This document shows positions 25,990-33,906 of a stretch of 33,906 nucleotides of DNA, piece by piece. This DNA comes from Neocallimastix lanati (nom. inval.). Lineage: Eukaryota > Neocallimastigomycota > Neocallimastigomycetes > Neocallimastigales > Neocallimastigaceae. Position numbers and translations under genes: made by a program. The stretch's first letter is position 1; each line of letters starts with the position of its first letter. The notes beneath the pieces are model-generated. The model was not told where the DNA came from. It ran no database searches and was given only the letters and a program-made list of their open reading frames with translations. The stretch lies in assembly GCA_016946835.1 (NCBI GenBank), contig JACVTC010000064.1, positions 987,501 through 1,021,406 on the forward strand, in the 5' to 3' direction.

Positions 25990-26032
25990 TCTTCTATCCT
26001 CATATGAATATATGAATTATGAGGATAGAAGA
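25990..26032. repeat. perfect 15-bp inverted repeat with G/C-bearing arms
   Basis: TCTTCTATCCTCATA-type arms: CTTCTATCCTCATA at 25991-26004 and TATGAGGATAGAAG at 26018-26031 are exact reverse complements, extended by a T-A pair (25990/26032). The loop is 13 nt. Each arm holds five G/C bases, which makes a chance match in this spacer unlikely. It could form a hairpin or be a dyad-type binding site, about 640 bp upstream of the ATG10 start. Confidence 0.85.
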
Positions 26033-26274
26033 TTATTTAAATTGGTAACTGGTATTAACTTAAAACAAATATATATAATATTTTATAAAATAAAATTATA
26101 AAATATAAAATAATGAGATATAAAATAATGAAATATAGAAATATAGAAAATATTATAATATTAGAATTTTATATATTATTATATATAATTTTCAAATAAT
26201 TTAAAAAAAAAAAAAAAAAAAAAGAGGCAAATCCATGTTAAATTTATTAAGGAATACACATATAAATATATATT

Positions 26275-26306
<32 letters not shown>

Positions 26307-26671
26307 TTTAATGTTATGTCCTCAGTAATAAATTTTTTTTTTATTTCCTTTTTCTTTTTTAAAAAAATGGAGAAAATATATTTAAATTTATATACGTTAT
26401 ATATATTATATATATTTATTTAATTTGAAGTTTTATATTAATTATTAATTTTATACTGGATCTGTTCTTTTATTTATACTTATTATTTATATCTAACCCT
26501 TGTAATATTTAAAAATAAATGTAAAAATAATTATTAATAGTTTTTTCATGAAATTAACTTAAAAGATGTTATATTAATTATTATTGCATTGTAAATTCAT
26601 TAATTTTAATTTAATATATATTAATTTTAATTTAATAAAAAGTATTTTATTCTTATTTACTATCAGTCAAA

Positions 26672-27984
<1,313 letters not shown>

Positions 27985-28511
27985 TAAAAAAAATATTCTT
28001 TAAATATCAGTACAAAAATTTATAATAAATAAATATATATATACAATTTCAATTAAATGTTTTTATTTATATTTAATAATATATAAATATATATTACTTT
28101 AATAATAACATTTTTATTTTATTTATAAATAATCATTGTAATTAATTTTTTAATTAATAAATCAAAAATATAAAAATAAATAAATATAATTTATAAAGCA
28201 TTTAAATGTAACACAATTTATTTAAACATTTTTAAAAAATTTTTATTTTTAATAATATTTAAAATTAAAATTATATTTTATATAATATAATATATATCAA
28301 TTTAATATTTGAAATTTTAATTATATATTTTATTTAAAAGTAAAAAAAAAAAAAAATTATTACTATTTTTTTTTTTTTCATTGAATTAATAAAAAATAAA
28401 AACTTATATACAGTATATTGAATAATTTTAATTGTATATTTTGTAAAAAAAAAAAAAAAAAATATTGCAAATAAAAATAATCTTATTAAATTAATAAAAA
28501 TATTTTAAACT
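27985..28511. other. intergenic spacer between ATG10 and UBP14
   Basis: A 527-bp spacer between two plus-strand genes, holding the ATG10 3' end and the UBP14 promoter. It contains short poly(A) and poly(T) tracts near 28342-28378 and 28446-28461 and is otherwise featureless AT-rich DNA. Confidence 0.6.
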
Positions 28512-28711
28512 ATGTCAGTTTGTGAACACCTTACCAATTTTGTATATAATGAAGTGAAATATGGAGTAAAAGTATATAAAGATGAATGGTTTGTACATAA
28601 TAAAAATAAAATGTTTATTTTAACTAAATGAGTTTAAAAATATAAAATTACTTAAAAAAAAAAAAAAAAAGAAAAAAAAAGAAAAAATTAAATAACAACA
28701 ACAACAACAAC

Positions 28712-28742
<31 letters not shown>

Positions 28743-30190
28743 TTCATTATAAATCATAAACCAATTTTATTTTGAAATTTATATTAATTTTTTTTTTTTT
28801 TTTTTTTTTTATTTTTCAATTCATAAAAAATTATTAAATATATATATAAAATTGTCATCAGCACACAGTGTTTTGATACTCAAGTAAAATATAATTTATA
28901 ATATTTTAAAATATCAGGATATAATTATATATAAATTTTCTTTATATTTTTATTATAAAATTCAATTATAATTCTGTTATATTTATTTATTTATTTTTTT
29001 CTTATTTTTATTTTTATTTTTTTTTTTTTTAAAAAAGGATAGTGAAAATGGTATAAATGTCTGTTTAACTTGTTTCAATGGAGGATGTTCAAATGATATA
29101 TACAATCATTCACTTTATCATTCTCAACATTTTAAACATCCTTTAGTATTAAATATAAAAAGAACTCCTAAACCAAGAAAAGTATGTGATTAATTAAATT
29201 CAATTTCATAAGATTTTATTACAATTACTATATATTAATAATAATAATTTATATATTATTTTTTCATTAAAATGTAAAATGGATATAAAAACTTTTAAAG
29301 TTGATAGCCTACATATTTAAATATTTATGTTTTTTTCTTTTTTTTTTTTTTTTTTTTTTTTTATTTTCTTCTTCTTATTTTTTTTTCTAAAATATATATA
29401 TATATATATAATATATATATATATATAAATATATTTAATATTTCTTAAATAATTGAATTATGGTATTTAAGGTTGATGAACCACCACAAAAAATTACTAA
29501 ATTGGAAATTGTTGAAGAAAAAGAAGAAGATTTGTATGATATAAACACAAAAATTAAATGTCTAGTTTGTAATAAAGAACTTAATCGTACATATGGAAAG
29601 GTTAAATAAAATATTATTAATTTATTATATAATATTTTTTTTTTATCAGTTTCATTTATTAATTAAATTATTATTATAATATTAAATTAATTATATTATA
29701 ATATTTTTAAAGTTACCTGAATTAATTGATTCAATTTTACTTGCCAATTCTTCAAAAGTTCAAAATGAAATTAATTCATGGGAAGAAGAAATTGTTTCAT
29801 GTACTCACACAGAAAATTTAGAACAATGTGAACCAAAAAAATTAGAAGAACAATGTAATATATAATTTATAATTACAGAAACAATAGAAGTAAAAATAAT
29901 CAAAATTAATTATATTTTATTTTTTTTTTTTTATATGATTAGCATTAGCTCATTGTAGTGAATGTGAATTAAGAGAGAATTTATGGCTTTGTATGATTTG
30001 TGGTAATTTAGGTTGTGGTAGACAACAATATGGTGGTATTGGTGGTAATGGTCATGCTTTGAAGCATTTTGAAACTACAGGTCATGCTGTTTCCTGTAAA
30101 TTAGGAACTATTACTCCAGAAGGAAATGCCGGTAAAATATTTAAATATTTTAAAGGATAAATTTTAATTATTTATAATTTTAAACTTTTT

Positions 30191-30223
<33 letters not shown>

Positions 30224-31320
30224 TTCCAATTTATTATATTTATAATTTTATTTAATTTTTTTAATTTTTTTCTTACATATTATATTAATTGGTGAAATTA
30301 TACAAAAAAAAAAAAAAAAAAAAAAAAAAAGATATCTATTGTTATTCTTGTAATGATTCAAAACTTGATAATCATCTTGCTGATCATTTAAATAACTTTG
30401 GAATTAATATTAAATCACAGAAAAAAACAGAAAAAAATATTACTGAACTTGTAATTATTTATTTATTTATCATTATTATTTATTATTATTATTATTTATT
30501 ATTATTACTTTTTATTATTACTATTTTATTATTTTGTAATTTAAAATTACACAATTAATACAAAACAAAACAATACTCTTAACTTTCTTTTTATCTTATT
30601 CACCCTATATATATTTAATTTTTATTTGAATATTTTATTTTAATAGCAAATTGAACAAAATATGAATTTGGATATTAAAATGACAACTAAAGATGGAAAA
30701 GAATTAGAACCAGTATATGGACCTGGTTTTACCGGAATTGAAAATCTTGGAAATAGGTAAAATTAAAATTATTATAAAAAAAAAATAAAAATAAAAATAA
30801 AAATTTATTATCTTAATTTTAACAATAATAATAATATTATCATAAAATATATTATATAGTTGTTACATGGCCACAATTATACAAATGATGTTTGCTATAC
30901 CAGAAGTTGCTCAAAGGTATATATATATTTAAATAATTAAAATTAAAATTTTATAAATATTATTTAAATCTAGTTTTTTCTTATTTTTTATTTTTTATTT
31001 ATTTTTATTTACTTATTTATTTATTTTATTTTATTTAATTTATTTTATTTTTTTGAATAGATATTTAGATTTATCTTTTGATCAATCATTAGGTGATTAT
31101 AAACCAGCTGAATCTTATTTATGCCAAATGACAAAAATGGCAGATGGATTATTAAGTGGTAGGTATTCAATTCCTATTGATAAAAATTCACCACAAAAAT
31201 TCCAAAAAGGTATATCGCCATTTATGTTCAAATCATTAGTTGGTAAAGGACATCCTGAATTTTCCACTATGAAACAACAAGTATGTAAAAATGAAATAAA
31301 ATTATAAATAGATTTTTAAT

Positions 31321-31371
<51 letters not shown>

Positions 31372-33210
31372 TATAATAATAATAATATATAATAATAATA
31401 TATATAATAATAATATATAATAATAATATATAATAATAATAATATATAATAATAATAATATATAATAATAATATATAATAATAATATATAATAATAATAT
31501 ATAATAATAATAATATATAATAATAATAATAATAACTTTTAGGATGCTGCAGAATATTACCAATACTTCCTTCAATATATTGAATTGAATGAAAAAAAAT
31601 TTGGTAATGATCCAACCACTGTATTCAAATTTTCATTACATGAACGTTTACAATGTAAACAATGTAAAAAAGTACGTTTAACTAAAATAAATGATAATAT
31701 GGTTACCTTCAATGTTCCAGCAAATAAAAAAGACGAAGAAGGTAATGAATATGAACCAGTATCATTTGATACATGCTTATCTCAACTAGCTCTTGAAGAA
31801 ACAGTTGAATTCAATTGTCCAAACTGTAAAACTAAGACTGAAGCTTTTAAGTAAGTATTATGTTACATAATTAACATTATATATTTAAATAGTATATATT
31901 TAAATATATAATATTATTATTAATTAAAATTATTCAATAATAATATTTAATTATTTATAAAATATGAATAATTAATTAACTTTAATTTCTTTTATTTGTA
32001 TTCAATTATGTTACCATATTTATAAAATAATGATAACAAACAATAACAACAACAATAATAATTATTAATAATTAATAATTAATAATTAATAATTAATAAT
32101 TAATATTACTACAATTATTACTACAACTACAATTACTACTACAACTATTACTACAACTATTACTACAACTACTACAACTACTATTACAACAACAACAACT
32201 AATAATAATAATAATAAAAATAAAAAGATCAACAAAGTTCTTAACTTTCCCTAAGTATTTAGTGACTAAGATGGAAAGAATGAAATTAGTTAATTGGGTT
32301 CCACAAAAATTAGGTATAAATTGAAAATTAATATTAAATATATATGTAATAATGAAAAAATAAGAAAGTATTTTTTATTTTATTACTAAATGCATCCAAT
32401 TAAATATATAATCTATTATTATTTAGCTATTCCAATTATTTTACCAGAAGATAAAATTGTTAATCTTGATAATTATCGTAGTAAAGGTCTTCAAGAAGGT
32501 GAAGAAGAATTAGAAAATGTTAATGAAGAAGAAGAAGGTATATTGAATTTATTTTTAATTTTTCAATTATTTAAAAAAATAAATAAATAAATAAATAAAT
32601 ATTTATTTATTTATTTATTAATCAATTTATTTATTTTAAATATTTTATTAATATATTTATATAGAACCAGCTGTTAATGAAGAAGTTGTTTCTCAACTTA
32701 TGGAAATGGGATTCTCAAGAAACAGATGTGTTCGTGCTATTATGGCAACTGATAATAATGGTGCTGAAGTTGCTATGAACTGGTTATTTGAAAGGATGGA
32801 TGATCCATGTAATATATATATAGTTTAATAATTTATTAGTTTATTCTTTTTTTTTTAAAAAAAAAATTATGTATATATATAAACTTAAATATATATGTAT
32901 ATACATTTTTTATTTATATACTTATATATATAGCCTTGGATGATCCAATTGAGAAAAAATCAAAAAAGAATGGTGGTGGTGTTACTGCAAATGCGGAAAA
33001 TGTTGCTTTATTAGTTGATATGGGTTTCAGTTCCACCAAGGTTGAAAAAGCTTTAATTGAAACTGTAAGACATTTAAATTATTAATAACATATGATAATT
33101 AAAATTTAATTAATTAAAAAAAAAAAAAATAAAAATATAAGATAAATTAAAAAATAAAAAAATAAAAATAAAAATAAAAATAAAAATAAAGATAATAATT
33201 AAATATATAA

Positions 33211-33250
<40 letters not shown>

Positions 33251-33726
33251 TATATATATATATATATTAGAATAATAATATTGAAAGAGCTATTGATTGG
33301 CTTTCAAGTCACTTTGAAGATGATATTGAACTTACTAGTAATCAAGATACTACAGATAAAATGGATGAAGATGGTAAATAAAAATAAAAATAAAAATACA
33401 AATAAAAATAAAATAAAATAAAAATAAAAAAAAAAAAAAAGTTTTATTAAATATTATATATATATATATATATATAAAATCACACTCATAATAAAAAATT
33501 TTTTTTTTTTTTTTTTGTTTAATTAATAGAAATTGATAATAAACCAGCTAAATATGAATTAATTGGTTTTGTTACTCATATGGGTACCTCTGCACAATGT
33601 GGACATTATGTTATTCATTTACGTCATGAAAATAAATGGTATTTATATAATGATGAAAAGGTTGTTAAAGTTACAGAAGAATTACCCACTGAAAATGCAT
33701 ACATGTATCTTTTCAAGCGTCTTTAA
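28512..33726 (+). CDS. UBP14: UBP14/USP5 (isopeptidase T) ubiquitin-specific protease
   Basis: Seventeen exons join in frame to 762 residues (yeast Ubp14 781, human USP5 858): 28512-28588, 28862-28883, 29038-29181, 29472-29600, 29713-29854, 29943-30131, 30332-30450, 30647-30756, 30860-30916, 31061-31280, 31543-31850, 32228-32313, 32427-32537, 32665-32808, 32934-33064, 33271-33373 and 33530-33726. The enzyme cuts free, unanchored polyubiquitin into monomers, which supports proteasome function. An N-terminal variant zinc finger (VYKDECTQCFDT) is followed by the ZnF-UBP (about 172-235; C176, C179, C188, C191, C196, H209, H213, H219; W186 and R198 in the ubiquitin C-terminus pocket). The catalytic Cys is C312 in LGNSC. 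KGHPEFSTMKQQDAAEYY is the USP QQDA box, CKQC and CPNC form the fingers ribbon, and WVPQKL is a USP5-like motif. UBA1 (about 575-618) and UBA2 (about 640-680) are inserted before the catalytic His, H723 (CGHYV), with D739. The gene looks intact. Confidence 0.95.
31281..31542 (+). other. UBP14 intron 10, (AAT)n/(ATAT)n array
   Basis: Almost the entire 262-nt intron is an array of AATAATAAT blocks alternating with ATATAT. The frames seen here on the minus strand (Tyr/Ile-only) are repeat products. It separates KQQ from DAAEYY in the USP QQDA box. Confidence 0.85.
31851..32227 (+). other. UBP14 intron 11 with G-free ACT/ACA repeat
   Basis: A 377-nt intron, the longest in this gene. At 32066-32104 it has a period-7 TAATTAA array; at about 32105-32200 an ATTACTACAACT-type array follows with many C but no G. 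The whole stretch at about 32037-32225 lacks G. It ends in AAAAAG at the acceptor. Confidence 0.75.
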
Positions 33727-33906
33727 ATTAAAAAATATATATATATATATATTAAAATGAAAATAAAATTAATATTTTTGAATAATAATATACTGATAAA
33801 TTATTATATATTATGAATTAAAATATATAAATATTATTATTAACAAATAAAACAATAAATAAAAAAAATATACAATAATAATACTAATCATAAATAAAAA
33901 ATAAAA
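33727..33906. other. 3' flank of UBP14
   Basis: AT-rich sequence after the UBP14 TAA stop, with an (AT)n run at about 33735-33753 and several AATAAA-like strings that cannot be told from background. No further gene begins before the window edge. Confidence 0.55.

Larger units (their letters stand above)
24366..26671. other. divergent intergenic region between the BEACH and ATG10 genes
   Basis: About 2.3 kb containing the 5' ends and presumably the promoters of two divergently transcribed genes. No coding sequence is supported. Contents include a run of about 21 A at 24530-24550, an (AATAATA)n stretch at 25165-25250, four hairpin-forming inverted repeats between 24676 and 26032, and an (AT)n tract at 26276-26299. 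No specific promoter element can be named. Confidence 0.65.

Noticed and set aside
26235-26423. 62-codon plus-strand frame in the divergent spacer
   Set aside because: It reads only Ile, Tyr, Phe, Leu and Asn over (AT)n and poly(T) DNA, with no domain and no splice partner.
31267-31615. Tyr/Ile-rich minus-strand frames in UBP14
   Set aside because: They translate the (AAT)n intron 10 array and the adjoining exon edges.

Overview
The window is nuclear DNA of a very AT-rich eukaryote. All four genes are split by short GT-AG introns made almost entirely of A and T, with homopolymers up to about 49 nt. The proteins carry long Asn runs encoded by AAT repeats, and the non-coding DNA is nearly free of G and C. 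Stops are TAA in three genes and TGA in one, so TAA is not reassigned. The intron density (16 introns in a 762-codon gene), a large BEACH protein and an ATG10 homologue best fit an anaerobic gut fungus (Neocallimastigomycota). A dictyostelid is the main alternative. Lack of an autophagy-type ATG10 and of BEACH genes argues against Plasmodium. The taxon is an inference.

Layout. (1) 77-3864, minus strand: a four-exon gene for a 1088-residue protein with an N-terminal PB1-like domain, a long acidic Asn/Gln/Glu-rich disordered body and LIR-like motifs at the C-terminus. The longest single reading frame shows only residues 240-1088; the N-terminal 239 residues come from the joined exons. (2) 3865-8587: 4.7 kb with no gene that I can support, filled with simple repeats. 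(3) 8588-24365, minus strand: a 12-exon gene for a 4388-residue BEACH protein, with a helical N-terminal body, a concanavalin-like domain, a BEACH-type PH domain, the BEACH domain and WD40 repeats. (4) 24366-26671: divergent intergenic region with several hairpin-forming inverted repeats. (5) 26672-27984, plus strand: a four-exon ATG10-like E2 enzyme with its His-Pro-Cys active site intact. (6) 28512-33726, plus strand: a 17-exon UBP14/USP5 (isopeptidase T) deubiquitinase with all catalytic and ubiquitin-binding parts present.

Together the genes concern ubiquitin and ubiquitin-like conjugation, autophagy and membrane traffic. ATG10 would load Atg12 onto Atg5. UBP14 would disassemble free polyubiquitin. 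The PB1 protein has the layout of an autophagy adaptor. BEACH proteins act in vesicle and lysosome or vacuole traffic. The genes lie on both strands with long spacers and are not an operon, so the shared theme may be chance. All exon joins keep the reading frame, but they were made by eye and have no transcript support.
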